Source of the DNA: Variovorax sp. SG517
Lineage (GTDB): Bacteria; Pseudomonadota; Gammaproteobacteria; Burkholderiales; Burkholderiaceae_C
Direction: 5' to 3'
Assembly: GCF_013376045.1 (NCBI RefSeq)
Contig: NZ_JABMJG010000004.1
Span: 620,001 to 684,000 of the forward strand
Length of the DNA: 64,000 nt
Part shown: positions 35,441 to 43,916 of the stretch, in pieces
Layout: the number at the start of each line of letters is the position of its first letter
Numbering within the stretch: the first letter of the stretch is position 1
Translations under genes and position numbers: made by a program
Notes under the pieces: model-generated
The model's input: only the letters and a program-made list of their open reading frames with translations
Database searches by the model: none
Told to the model about the DNA's origin: nothing

Positions 35441-36481
35441 ATGAGCGCCAACCCACCCGCCCCGTCCTCGCCCGTCACCATCCGCGATGTCGCCCGCGCC
35501 GCCGGCGTGCACGTGTCCACCGTCTCGCGCGCACTCAGTCCCGAGAAACGCTCGCTGATCAGCGAGGAGGTGCTGCGCGTGGTGGAGGAGGCGGCGCAGC
35601 GCCTGGGCTACCGGCCCAACCGCGCGGCCTCGGCGCTGCGCACGGGGCGCACCCACACCATCGGCGTGCTGGTGCCCGACATCACCAACGCGGTGTTCCC
35701 GCCGATCCTGCAGGGCATCGAGGCCAGCGCCGCCGCGCGCGGCTACTTCGTGTTCGTCACCAACGTGGTCGACCACGCGCTCGCGCGGCCGGTGCTGGAG
35801 CGCATGCTGGCGCAGCGCGTGGACGGCGTGGTCATGGCCACCGCCACGCGCGACGATCCGCTGGTCGACTTCGTCACCAAGGCCGGCATGACGGCCGTGC
35901 TGGTCAACCGCGCCGACGAGACCGGCCGCCTGCCGGCCGTGGTGAGCGACGACCGGCTCGCGATGAAGCTCGCGGTCGACCATCTCGTGGGCCTGGGCCA
36001 CAAGCGCATCGCGCACCTCGCGGGCCCGCAGACCATTCCCACCGGCGTGGGCCGGCGCCTGGGCGTGGAGCAGGCGCTGCGCGACCACCGCATGAAGCCC
36101 TTTCGCGTGGTGGAGTGCGCGAGCTACAGCCGCGAGGCCGGCGCCGAGGCGATGAAGCAGATGCTCGCGGCCGGCGCCGCGCCGCAGGCCGTGGTGTGCT
36201 GCAACGACCTGGTCGCGCTGGGCGCCTACGACGCGTTGCGCGAGGCGGGCCTGCGCGTGCCGCAGGACATCTCGGTCACTGGCCACAACGACATGCCGCT
36301 GGTCGACATGGTCGACCCGCCGCTCACCACCATCCGCCTGCCGCACCGCGAACTGGGCTGGCGCGCGGCCGAGATGCTGTTCGAGGAGATCGACGGCCAT
36401 TCGATGTCGGCATCGACCGTGGTGCTGCGTCCCGAACTGGTGGTGCGCCAGTCGACGGCCGCGCCGGGCGGCACGCGCTGA
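35441..36481 (+). CDS. LacI-family repressor of the ring-cleavage operon
   Basis: LacI/GalR regulator, 346 aa. The HTH TIRDVARAAGVHVSTVSRALS begins at residue 13, the hinge has YRPNRAASALRTGRT, and the periplasmic-binding-like effector domain runs to the end (VCCNDLVALGAYDALREAGLRVPQDISVTGHND). It diverges from the intradiol dioxygenase operon; two matching operators lie in the spacer. The inducer is probably an aromatic or ring-cleavage product. Confidence 0.92.
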   Translation: MSANPPAPSSPVTIRDVARAAGVHVSTVSRALSPEKRSLISEEVLRVVEEAAQRLGYRPNRAASALRTGRTHTIGVLVPDITNAVFPPILQGIEASAAARGYFVFVTNVVDHALARPVLERMLAQRVDGVVMATATRDDPLVDFVTKAGMTAVLVNRADETGRLPAVVSDDRLAMKLAVDHLVGLGHKRIAHLAGPQTIPTGVGRRLGVEQALRDHRMKPFRVVECASYSREAGAEAMKQMLAAGAAPQAVVCCNDLVALGAYDALREAGLRVPQDISVTGHNDMPLVDMVDPPLTTIRLPHRELGWRAAEMLFEEIDGHSMSASTVVLRPELVVRQSTAAPGGTR

Positions 36482-36488
36482 AGCCCAG

Positions 36489-36812
36489 CTACCACCACCA
36501 GCGGGCGATGTCGTCGCTCAGGCCCATGTAGAGCAGCACCAGCGTGACCAGCGCGACGATGCACTTGGTGCGCAGCGACATCTTGGGCCTGGGCGCGAAG
36601 TCCGCCGCGCTGCCGACGAAGTACACGCCGCAATGGGGACACTGCCGCACCTTGCCGTAGATCAGCTCCTTGCAGCGCGGGCAGGGCACTTCGTCCGGAC
36701 CGGGCTCCGGCGGCGAGCCGGCCGACCCCTGCCTGTCGCGCTGCTGCTGCAGCCTCGCGCGGCGCTCGCGGTGTGCGGCCAGGTCGATGGGGTCGTTGGG
36801 CTTGTCGGACAT
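36489..36812 (-). CDS. zinc-ribbon membrane protein, function unknown
   Basis: 107-residue protein. A zinc ribbon CPRC...CPHC (Cys44, 47, 58, 61) is followed by one transmembrane helix (about 82-98) near the C-terminus, which ends in ARWWW. The N-terminal 40 residues are polar and Gln/Arg-rich (about 11-27). Convergent with lacI, 7 bp between stops, and next to the unknown 563-aa gene. No family recognised; possibly a membrane-anchored adaptor. Confidence 0.7.
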   Translation of the reverse strand: MSDKPNDPIDLAAHRERRARLQQQRDRQGSAGSPPEPGPDEVPCPRCKELIYGKVRQCPHCGVYFVGSAADFAPRPKMSLRTKCIVALVTLVLLYMGLSDDIARWWW

Positions 36813-36834
36813 GCTCGGATGAAAACGTGTCCGG

Positions 36835-38526
36835 CTAGCGTGCCACAGACGCGCGCGGCGCGGGCTTCTTCCGCGCGGCAGGCCGGCGCGGCGGCTTCGC
36901 CTCGAGCACCAGCTCGGCCGGCAGCTGGTCGTTCCACGATTCGGTGAAGTAGGCGCGGTCGCTGGGCACCAGCTGGGGCAGCGCCTCGCGCAGCAGCGCC
37001 AGCGACTGCTCGGCCGCTTTCAGCTCGCCAGCATGCGCCGCGTACCAAGCGTGCTCGAACAGCAGGCTGCAGTGCTGCAGGCCCGGATAGCGCCGGCGCC
37101 CGGCCTGGTGGTCGGCCAGCCGCGCCTGCGCCACCTGCACCCAGCGCGCGGGCCAGTTCGTCGCGTCGAAAGCGTCGGCGAGCGGGCCGGCCAGCTTCGA
37201 GACGGCGGCCGGGTCCAGCGGCTTCTGCGCGCGGAACTGCGCGAGCGTGGGTTGCCGTTCCGGCCGGCAATGGCCGCGCGCGATGCGCATCAGGTAGATC
37301 GCGTTCCACGCCGAGCGGCCCTGGCCGTCGGTGTGGCCGCAAAGCCATTCGCTGAAGGCGATCCACTGCACGGCGCGGCGGGTGGTGTCGGCGTTGCCGT
37401 CGTGCGCCAGCGCGGGCAGGTCGGCCAGGCCCACCCGGTCGAAGAGCCACGCGGCCATGCCCATGTTGGCCGCCACGTGCTGGGCCGCGTCGAAGGAATG
37501 CGACTCGAAGGCGGCCGCCAGCGCCTCGCCGAAGCGCTGCAGCGACTCCTCGGCCAGCGCGGCGGCGGCGGGCTTGTCGTCGGCCGCGAGCGCCAGCGCG
37601 CGCGAGCGGCAGGCCAGCGCCCACAGGTTGCACCACTCGAATCGCACGTCGGGGTGGTGGCGCAGCACCAGGGCGCGCACCGCGTCCTCGGCCATGCCGC
37701 TCAGAAGCGACTGCGCCAGCGGCAGGTCGCGCGCGGTGTAGGCGCACCATGCGGCGACGATGCACTCCATCGCACCCAGGTAGTCGTTGCCCGCCACGTG
37801 GTGCGCGAGCCGCTGCTTCTGGAGCGCCTGCAGCCGGCGTCGGGCCTGTTCGTTGTCGCCGAGGCGGCGCCACAGCATGGCCTCGTTGAGCGTGACCAGC
37901 GCGCGCTGGAAGTCGGTGGCTGCGAGCGTGCCGGCGAGGCGGATCGATTCGAGCGCGCTGCCGCCCGCGTTCTCGCCGGCCTTCTCGCCCGCGACGGGCG
38001 CCATCAGCCGACCCTGCCGCGCCGCCTGCTGCGAGGCGACGAGCTGCTTCCAGAAGGCCGCGTCCTGCAGGTGCACCGCGTCGGGCGGCGGCGATCCGGC
38101 GGCCTGCCGCGCAGCGCGCGAGCGCAGGCCGAGAAATGACGCCACCTCGGCAGCAGTCGCCGCGCGGCCTTCCACCAGCACGCGCACGCGCTTCGCTTCG
38201 GCGGCGGGCAGCCAGAAGGGGCCCTGGCTGCGCCGCTCGGCGTTGAGGAAGCGGGGCTCGCGCTGCGTGTCCTCGCCCCAGCCGGCGTCGATGCCCCAGC
38301 TCTTGAAGTCGCGGAACGCGCGACTCACGACCATGCGCAGCGTGCTCGCGTCGGAGACTTCGCCGCGCAGGTCGGCCAGCCGCACGACACCGGCGCCGGC
38401 CTCATGGGCATGCTGCATGCGCACCAGCAGCCACAGCGACTGGAAGGCCGCGCGCCGGCCGTTCACCGACTGCGGCGATGTGAGTTCTATGAAGACCTGG
38501 TTGGTGTGTGGGGCTGGCTTGGGCAC
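36835..38526 (-). CDS. large soluble protein with winged-helix-like N-terminus, function unknown
   Basis: 563-residue protein of no family I recognise. Residues 20-100 (FQSLWLLVRMQHAHEAGAG...LADLRGEVSDASTLRMVVSRAFRDFKSWGID) look like a DNA-binding winged helix, followed by a long alpha-helical part rich in Ala/Arg/Gln (150-530) resembling TPR repeats. The tail is Pro/Lys-rich. The GTG start at 38526 is the first start codon in the frame; a hairpin lies over its ribosome binding site. A STAND/TPR-type regulator is one possibility, without evidence for a ligand. Confidence 0.7.
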   Translation of the reverse strand: MPKPAPHTNQVFIELTSPQSVNGRRAAFQSLWLLVRMQHAHEAGAGVVRLADLRGEVSDASTLRMVVSRAFRDFKSWGIDAGWGEDTQREPRFLNAERRSQGPFWLPAAEAKRVRVLVEGRAATAAEVASFLGLRSRAARQAAGSPPPDAVHLQDAAFWKQLVASQQAARQGRLMAPVAGEKAGENAGGSALESIRLAGTLAATDFQRALVTLNEAMLWRRLGDNEQARRRLQALQKQRLAHHVAGNDYLGAMECIVAAWCAYTARDLPLAQSLLSGMAEDAVRALVLRHHPDVRFEWCNLWALACRSRALALAADDKPAAAALAEESLQRFGEALAAAFESHSFDAAQHVAANMGMAAWLFDRVGLADLPALAHDGNADTTRRAVQWIAFSEWLCGHTDGQGRSAWNAIYLMRIARGHCRPERQPTLAQFRAQKPLDPAAVSKLAGPLADAFDATNWPARWVQVAQARLADHQAGRRRYPGLQHCSLLFEHAWYAAHAGELKAAEQSLALLREALPQLVPSDRAYFTESWNDQLPAELVLEAKPPRRPAARKKPAPRASVAR

Positions 38527-38555
38527 GCCCCCGATTTGAACCTCAAAACGGGGCG
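38526..38555 (-). promoter_or_regulatory. hairpin over the start of the 563-aa gene
   Basis: CGCCCCCG (38526-38533) pairs with CGGGGCG (38549-38555) around a 15-nt loop with one bulged base. It includes the G-rich Shine-Dalgarno-like run and touches the GTG codon, so it could limit initiation. Confidence 0.4.
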
Positions 38556-38583
38556 TTAGAAGATGCCGGGGAAGACTCGGTGT

Positions 38584-38778
38584 TCAGTACCGGTGCTCGT
38601 CCAGCAGCCCGGGCACTTCGCTGCGCCCGATGCCCAGGTCGCGCAGGTCGTGCTCGCTCATGCCGGCGAGCTGCAGCGAATCGAGGCGCGCACGGCGGCG
38701 ATTCACCACGCGGCGCCGCCAGCCGCGCAGGGCATGGATCAGGCGTTGATGAAAGGACGTTGGCTTCGGCGCATTCAC
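38584..38778 (-). CDS. DUF1127-domain protein
   Basis: Small basic protein, 64 aa from GTG 38778. The C-terminal part LQLAGMSEHDLRDLGIGRSEVPGLL is the DUF1127 signature, preceded by the Arg-rich RGWRRRVVNRRRARLD. An upstream ATG at 38820 is in frame, but AAGGAG lies at 38785-38790, exactly 6 nt before the GTG, and decides this start. DUF1127 proteins in proteobacteria are often RNA-associated regulators of stress and phosphate physiology. Divergent from LysR at 38884. Confidence 0.8.
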   Translation of the reverse strand: MNAPKPTSFHQRLIHALRGWRRRVVNRRRARLDSLQLAGMSEHDLRDLGIGRSEVPGLLDEHRY

Positions 38779-38854
38779 GATGGGCTCCTTGGTTGGTGAG
38801 CTCATCTTCCCGCCGGGCATGCTATTGTGGAAGTTGAGAATTCTGAGACCGCCA

Positions 38855-38869
38855 ATCAGCCTTTCTGAT
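38855..38869. promoter_or_regulatory. LysR-type inverted repeat
   Basis: ATCAG-N5-CTGAT, with T-N11-A, lies 15 bp upstream of the LysR ATG and within the 105-bp spacer to the DUF1127 gene. Probably the autoregulatory site of the LysR protein. Confidence 0.5.
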
Positions 38870-38883
38870 AACGGTCATTTGCC

Positions 38884-39777
38884 ATGCGACAGCTCAACCT
38901 CGACCAACTGCGCACCCTCATCGCTATCGTCGACCTCGGCACCTTCTCGGCCGCGGCCAAGGCGCTGCACCTGGCCCAGCCCACGGTGAGCCTGCACATC
39001 AGCGAACTCGAAGCGCGCCTGGGCGCGCCGCTGGTGCTGCGGGGCAACCGGCGCATCACGCCGACGGCGGCGGGCGCCGCGCTCGTGGAGCGCGGGCGCA
39101 AGCTGCTGCGCGACACCGACGACGCGGTGGAGGCCGTCAAGCGGCAGGCCGAGGGCCGGGTGGGCCGCGTGCGGCTCGGTACCTCCACCGGCGTGCTGGT
39201 CGACCTGCTGCCGCAGGTGCTGGAGGCGCTGGGCGCGGAGCACTCGGGCATCGACGTGGAAGTGAGCATCCGCGGCTCCTTCGAGGCCATGGAGCGGCTG
39301 ACCGCGGGCACGCTAGACATCGGCCTGGTCGCCATTCCGCAGCCGCCGCTGCGCGGCATCGTCGTCACGCCCTGGTGCGAGCAGCCCATGATGGCCTTCG
39401 TACCGCGCCGCTGGAAGGCGCCGAAGCGCGTCACGCCCGCGTGGCTGGCGGCGCAGCCGCTGATCTTCAACGAGGCGACCACGCACATGTACCGCCTCAC
39501 CATGGAATGGTTCGCCGCCGCGGGCTTCGCGCCGCGCGCGCGCATCGAGCTCAACTACGACGCCGCCATGCGCAGCCTGGTGGCGGCTGGCTACGGCGCG
39601 GCGCTGCTGCCGCTGCAGCAGTCCACCGACATGGCGCCCGGCAACGACCGCATGCAGATCCTGCCGGTGAGCCCGAAGCTCACGCGCCGCGTGGGCATCG
39701 CGCACCGCCAGCATGCGCTGCTCGACGGCGCCACGCTGAGCGTGCTCGAGGTGCTGAAGAGCTTCAGCCAGGCCTGA
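38884..39777 (+). CDS. LysR regulator
   Basis: LysR-type regulator, 297 aa. MRQLNLDQLRTLIAIVDLGTFSAAAKALHLAQPTVSLHISELE contains the HTH near residues 20-43. The substrate-binding half ends in VLEVLKSF. It faces the VWA gene tail to tail with a 14-bp overlap, and lies between DUF1127 and the amidase operon; either may be its target. Confidence 0.86.
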   Translation: MRQLNLDQLRTLIAIVDLGTFSAAAKALHLAQPTVSLHISELEARLGAPLVLRGNRRITPTAAGAALVERGRKLLRDTDDAVEAVKRQAEGRVGRVRLGTSTGVLVDLLPQVLEALGAEHSGIDVEVSIRGSFEAMERLTAGTLDIGLVAIPQPPLRGIVVTPWCEQPMMAFVPRRWKAPKRVTPAWLAAQPLIFNEATTHMYRLTMEWFAAAGFAPRARIELNYDAAMRSLVAAGYGAALLPLQQSTDMAPGNDRMQILPVSPKLTRRVGIAHRQHALLDGATLSVLEVLKSFSQA

Positions 39778-41398
39778 GCATTCCGAGCCGCGCACCCATG
39801 TGCGCCAGGCGCCGGGGGAGCTTTCGCACATCGTCGGCAATGCCGTGGTCGCGCCAGCCGAAGATGCGGCGCACATAGGCATCGGCCGCGCCATCCACCG
39901 CCACGCATGCGACGCGCACGCCGGCTGTGCGTGCCTCGGCCACGGCCTGGCGGGCATCTTCGGTCAGATACGCGGGGTCGTGCACGTCGATGTCGGAGGG
40001 CGCGCCGTCGGTCACGATCAGGATCGCACGCCGGTCGTTGGGCTCGCCATGCAGGTGCGAGGCGGCATGGCGCAGCGCCGCGCCCATGCGCGTGGAGTAG
40101 CGGCCTTGCACGGCCGCGAGGGTGGCGTGCAATGCGGCGTCGGGCGGCTGGCCGAAGTCGAGCAGGCGGTAGTAGTAGACCTCCGCGCGCGTGTTCGACG
40201 AGAAGCCGTGGATCGCGAGGCGGTCGATGCCGTGCGCCGCCTTCGATGCCGCGAGCAGCAGGGCTGCCTGCTTCTCGATGTCGATCAGCGAGAGGCCGTG
40301 CGGCCCCGGATCGTTCGCCGACGCCGACAGGTCGAGCAGCACCAGCAGGCTCGACGGGCGCGGGCCCTTGCCGGTGCGCATGAACAGACGCGGATCGGGC
40401 TGCAGTCGCGCGCGGCGATCGATCATGACTTCGATGGCGGCGTCCAGGTCGACGTCGTCGCCTTCCCACTGGCGGCGCAGCCGGTGCGTGCGGTCGAGAT
40501 GGCGGGCGCGGGGCAGGGCGGGCGGCGGGATGCGCTCGCCGCCCGCCATGGCCTGCTCGCGCGGCGCGCGAAGGCCTTGCCAGGCGGGCAGCTTCTCGAT
40601 CACCGTGCACCAGTCGGCGCGCAGGCGCTCAAGCCTGCGGTCCCATTCGGGATAGGTGAAGCGGCCCAGCTCCGTCATCTCGTCGATGCCCTCGGGTAGC
40701 TGGCCGTCGCTGCCTGCGTTGCGCGCGTCCGTGGGCGGTGGCGGCCGCGCGCCCGATTGCTGGAGCGCGATGGCCTCGTCCGGCGGCGTATCGGCGTCGC
40801 CGAAATCCCAGAGGTAGCTGTTGTCGTCGCGATAGGGCGCGGGCACGGCGTAGTCCCGGGGCTCGAAGCGCACGCGCATCTGGCCGAGATCGTTGGCGAG
40901 GATGGAGGCGATGACGCGGAAGGCGTCGTGGTCTTCCAGGCCCGCGCGCGCCGCGGTCTCGTCGAACAGGCGGCGAGCCTTGTTGACCCAGTGGTTGTCG
41001 TCCTGCCAAGCAGGCAGCGCCAGCATGCGGTCCATGCGCGCGATGAGCGCAGCGAAGCCAAGGTCCTTCGGATGGGGCGCGGGCGCCTGCGACACGGCGA
41101 ACCAGCCGCGCAGGCCGGGGAAATTGCGGCACAGCAGCTGCTCGACGCGCGCGTCCTCGATCGCGGAGGCCACCGCGATGCCCATGGGCTTGAGCCCGCG
41201 CGCCGGTCGCGCGGGCGTGGAGTGGCGCAAGTGCGCGACCGCATGCGCGACCATGGCCCGGCGCAGGCCTTCTGCAGCCGCGTCTTCGGGCAGCAGCAGG
41301 CGCTTGCCGACGAGCACGGGGCGCGCGCCGGCCAGTGCTTGCACGTCCACGTCGATGCCGGCGAGACCGCGGGCCAGCAGCGACAGGGCGGCACTCAT
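39764..41398 (-). CDS. VWA-domain protein, NorD/CbbO-like
   Basis: 544-residue protein. The C-terminal von Willebrand A domain shows a MIDAS motif DLSAS (Asp356, Ser358, Ser360) and VTDGAPSD later on. The long N-terminal portion is what NorD/CbbO proteins use to contact their AAA+ partner. It starts ATG overlapping the stop of the CbbQ-like ATPase gene (ATGA), so the two form the expected MoxR/VWA pair. The partner here is not RuBisCO or nitric oxide reductase; the amidase gene is upstream in the same operon. Confidence 0.82.
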   Translation of the reverse strand: MSAALSLLARGLAGIDVDVQALAGARPVLVGKRLLLPEDAAAEGLRRAMVAHAVAHLRHSTPARPARGLKPMGIAVASAIEDARVEQLLCRNFPGLRGWFAVSQAPAPHPKDLGFAALIARMDRMLALPAWQDDNHWVNKARRLFDETAARAGLEDHDAFRVIASILANDLGQMRVRFEPRDYAVPAPYRDDNSYLWDFGDADTPPDEAIALQQSGARPPPPTDARNAGSDGQLPEGIDEMTELGRFTYPEWDRRLERLRADWCTVIEKLPAWQGLRAPREQAMAGGERIPPPALPRARHLDRTHRLRRQWEGDDVDLDAAIEVMIDRRARLQPDPRLFMRTGKGPRPSSLLVLLDLSASANDPGPHGLSLIDIEKQAALLLAASKAAHGIDRLAIHGFSSNTRAEVYYYRLLDFGQPPDAALHATLAAVQGRYSTRMGAALRHAASHLHGEPNDRRAILIVTDGAPSDIDVHDPAYLTEDARQAVAEARTAGVRVACVAVDGAADAYVRRIFGWRDHGIADDVRKLPRRLAHMGARLGMLRPG

Positions 41399-42213
41399 CC
41401 GAACTGCGCTTCGACAAAGCCCTGCAGCGCGCTGGCCATGTCGGGGTCGTCCGTCAGTGCGCGCGTCATCGTCATCTCGCAGCTCTCGCGCGGCGTCACG
41501 CCGTCGCGGATCAGCACGCCCGCATAGATCAGCATGCGCGTCGACACGCCTTCGTCGAGCCCCCGGTGCTTCAGCTCGCGCGAGCACCGCGCGATGGCCA
41601 CCAGCCTTGCCGCGAGGTCGAGCCCCACCTGCGCCTCGTGCGACACGATCTCGGCTTCGAGCGCGCTGTCGGGGTAGTCGAACTCCAGCGCGGCGAAGCG
41701 CTGGCGTGTCGAAGGCTTCATGTCCTTGGCGCTGCTCTGGTAGCCGGGGTTGTACGACACCACGAGCTGAAAGTCGGGATGCGCGCGCACCAGCTCGCCC
41801 TTCTTGTCCAGCGGAAGGACGCGCCGCGCGTCCGTCAGCGGGTGGATCACCACCGTCGTGTCCTGCCGCGCCTCCACCACTTCGTCGAGGTAGCAGATGG
41901 CGCCGTGCCGCACGGCCAGCGTCAGCGGGCCGTCGTGCCAGGCCGTGCCGTCGGCGTCGAGCAGGTAGCGGCCGACGAGGTCGGAGGCCGTCATGTCCTC
42001 GTTGCAGGCCAGCGTGACCAGCGGCCGGCCCAGCGACCACGCCATGTGCTCCACGAAGCGCGTCTTGCCGCAGCCGGTGGGGCCCTTCAGGATCAGCGGC
42101 ATGCGGTGGCCGTACGCCTGCCGGTACAGCGCCACCTCGTTGCCCGCGGGCCGGTAGAAAGGCTCGGTCTCGATGCGGTAGGCGGCCAGCGGATCGGCAA
42201 CCGCCGCGTTCAT
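41395..42213 (-). CDS. CbbQ/NirQ/NorQ-family AAA+ ATPase (MoxR type)
   Basis: AAA+ ATPase, 272 aa. Walker A GPTGCGKT lies at 44-51, Walker B in [11 protein letters not shown] near 107-117, and the sensor/arginine region in [17 protein letters not shown]. The MoxR family remodels or activates a specific enzyme together with a VWA protein. In this operon it is translationally coupled to amiE upstream (ATGA) and to the VWA gene downstream. Pseudomonas ami clusters also carry an ATPase gene (amiB), but I cannot say they are orthologous. Confidence 0.87.
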   Translation of the reverse strand: MNAAVADPLAAYRIETEPFYRPAGNEVALYRQAYGHRMPLILKGPTGCGKTRFVEHMAWSLGRPLVTLACNEDMTASDLVGRYLLDADGTAWHDGPLTLAVRHGAICYLDEVVEARQDTTVVIHPLTDARRVLPLDKKGELVRAHPDFQLVVSYNPGYQSSAKDMKPSTRQRFAALEFDYPDSALEAEIVSHEAQVGLDLAARLVAIARCSRELKHRGLDEGVSTRMLIYAGVLIRDGVTPRESCEMTMTRALTDDPDMASALQGFVEAQFG

Positions 42214-43247
42214 CGGTGCTGCGCCGGCTCGTTCGGGATGCCCTCGATCGGGCATTCGGGCGTGCCCACCGTGCTGCGCGTGAACGACTCCACCATCTCG
42301 CGCGTGCCCTCGGGATCGTTGATCCACTTCGTGTAGAAGTTGTAGGGGCAGGCCGCCACGCCCTTGTCGCCGTCGCCCGAGTTGATGGTGCCGGTGTAGC
42401 CGCGGTGCACCAGCTTGAACAGGTGGTTCTGCGACTGGCCATTCTTGCGCGCGTCGCGGATCAGGCCCATCGACAGTTCGGCGTAGTTGATGCCCATCTC
42501 CTCCTCGCCGCATTCGCCCAGCGTGCGGCCGTCGAAGCCGATCAGCGCGGAGTGGCCGAAGTACGAGTACACGCCGTCGAAGCCCGCCGCGTTGGCCACC
42601 GCCACGTAGGTGTTGTTCATGAAGGCCATGGCCTTCGACACCATGATCTGCTGTTCCTTGGCCGGGTACATGTAGCCCTGGCAGCGGATGATGAGCTCGG
42701 CGCCGCGCATCGCGCAGTCGCGCCAGATCTCGGGGTAGTTGCCGTCGTCGCAGATGATCAGGCTGATCTTCATGCCCTTGGGGCCTTCGCTCACGTAGGT
42801 GCAGTCGCCCGGATACCAGCCCTCGATGGGCACCCACGGCATGATCTTGCGGTACTTCTGGACGATCTCGCCCTTGTTGTTCATGAGGATCAGCGTGTTG
42901 TAGGGCGCCTTGTTCGGGTGCTCCTCATGGCGCTCGCCGGTCAGCGAGAACACGCCCCACACGTTCGCGCGGCGGCACGCGTCGGCGAAGATGGCCGTCT
43001 CCTCGCCGGGCACGGTGGCGGCCGTGTCGTACATCTCCTTGGCGTCGTACATGATCCCGTGCGTGGAGTATTCGGGGAACACCACCAGGTCCATGCCCGG
43101 CAGGCCTTTCTTCATGCCGACCAGCATTTCGCCGATCTTGCGCGCGTTGTCCAGCACCTCGGCCTTGGTGTGCAGGCGGGGCATCTTGTAGTTGACGACC
43201 GCGACGCCCACGCAATCGCTGCTGCTCGAAATATCACCGTGTCTCAT
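42210..43247 (-). CDS. amiE: aliphatic amidase
   Basis: Nitrilase-superfamily amidase, 345 aa, that hydrolyses short aliphatic amides to carboxylic acid and ammonia. The catalytic triad is intact at the Pseudomonas AmiE positions: Glu59 (FPEY), Lys134 (KYRK) and Cys166 (ICDDGN). AGGAG precedes the ATG. The leader carries an intrinsic terminator ending 42 nt upstream, and the MoxR and VWA genes follow. No amiR, amiC or amiS is in the window. Confidence 0.96.
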   Translation of the reverse strand: MRHGDISSSSDCVGVAVVNYKMPRLHTKAEVLDNARKIGEMLVGMKKGLPGMDLVVFPEYSTHGIMYDAKEMYDTAATVPGEETAIFADACRRANVWGVFSLTGERHEEHPNKAPYNTLILMNNKGEIVQKYRKIMPWVPIEGWYPGDCTYVSEGPKGMKISLIICDDGNYPEIWRDCAMRGAELIIRCQGYMYPAKEQQIMVSKAMAFMNNTYVAVANAAGFDGVYSYFGHSALIGFDGRTLGECGEEEMGINYAELSMGLIRDARKNGQSQNHLFKLVHRGYTGTINSGDGDKGVAACPYNFYTKWINDPEGTREMVESFTRSTVGTPECPIEGIPNEPAQHR

Positions 43248-43276
43248 GACGCTGCTCCTGAAGGATGGTTGATGAA

Positions 43277-43325
43277 GGAAGAAAACAAGAAGGCCCGGAT
43301 CGGCGTTCAACCGATCCGGGCCTTC
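43277..43325 (-). terminator. Rho-independent terminator in the amiE leader
   Basis: Fifteen-bp perfect arms (43289-43303 and 43311-43325, GAAGGCCCGGATCGG on the plus strand) enclose a 7-nt loop. On the minus strand it is followed by TTGTTTTCTTCC. It lies 97 nt after the stop of the 43422-43916 gene and 42 nt before the amiE ATG, so it could end upstream transcription or attenuate amiE. Confidence 0.85.
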
Positions 43326-43421
43326 CGGTGGAGCAATGGGTTCGTGTCGTCGGAGCCGATTGTTCTCAACTCATCGCGAGCTGCACATACGTCATTTCGC
43401 TGATTGCGGCGGCAATGCGCT

Positions 43422-43916
43422 TCAGCGCGGGCGGGCGTAGCCCGACTCGATCCAGGCGCTGGCGCTGCTCGCCGTGAGCCTGAACCCGGGCGACACGCTC
43501 ACGCTGGCGAGTTCGCTGTCGTCCGCATCGTCGAAGGCCGTGAGCGTGGCCGTGGGGTTGTCCTCGTCGGGCACGATGGAAAGCGCCACGCGCACGCGAC
43601 GGTCGTCGCGCGCGGTGACGGTCACGCTCTTGTTGAGCGTGGCGTGCAGCTGCTGCTCGTGGCGGCGGATCACTTCGGCGGCGGTCTTCACCAGCGTGGA
43701 GAAGGCGGGGCCGTCGAGCGGCTTCGGGTTCTTCTTGTCGCGGCCCATGGTCCAGGGGCCGACGAGGGCGGGCTCCGGGTCGCCGTGGCGCGTCATCTCG
43801 ACGGCCCAGCCGTCGTCTTCCTCGTTCTTGATGATGCGGGCGGTCCAGCGGTCGTCGCGCCAGAGGCGGTCTTCCTGCAGGGGGAGGATGTCGGAGTCTG
43901 TGGTGGGTTCGGTCAT
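43422..43916 (-). CDS. hypothetical protein, 164 aa
   Basis: 164-residue acidic soluble protein (MTEPTTDSDILPLQEDRLWRDDRWTARIIKNEEDD...). I recognise no domain. It lies between LysR (overlap ATGA at the upstream side) and the amiE leader terminator. The C-terminus may be longer: a shift of one base near 43427 would open 20 more codons, ending just before the terminator. Function unknown; with LysR it forms a two-gene unit. Confidence 0.7.
   Translation of the reverse strand: MTEPTTDSDILPLQEDRLWRDDRWTARIIKNEEDDGWAVEMTRHGDPEPALVGPWTMGRDKKNPKPLDGPAFSTLVKTAAEVIRRHEQQLHATLNKSVTVTARDDRRVRVALSIVPDEDNPTATLTAFDDADDSELASVSVSPGFRLTASSASAWIESGYARPR

Noticed and set aside
43366..43396. A nine-codon peptide MTYVQLAMS just before the amiE leader terminator.
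   Set aside because: It lacks a ribosome binding site and a codon-run typical of attenuator peptides, so I do not call a leader peptide; it is noted only in the frameshift finding.
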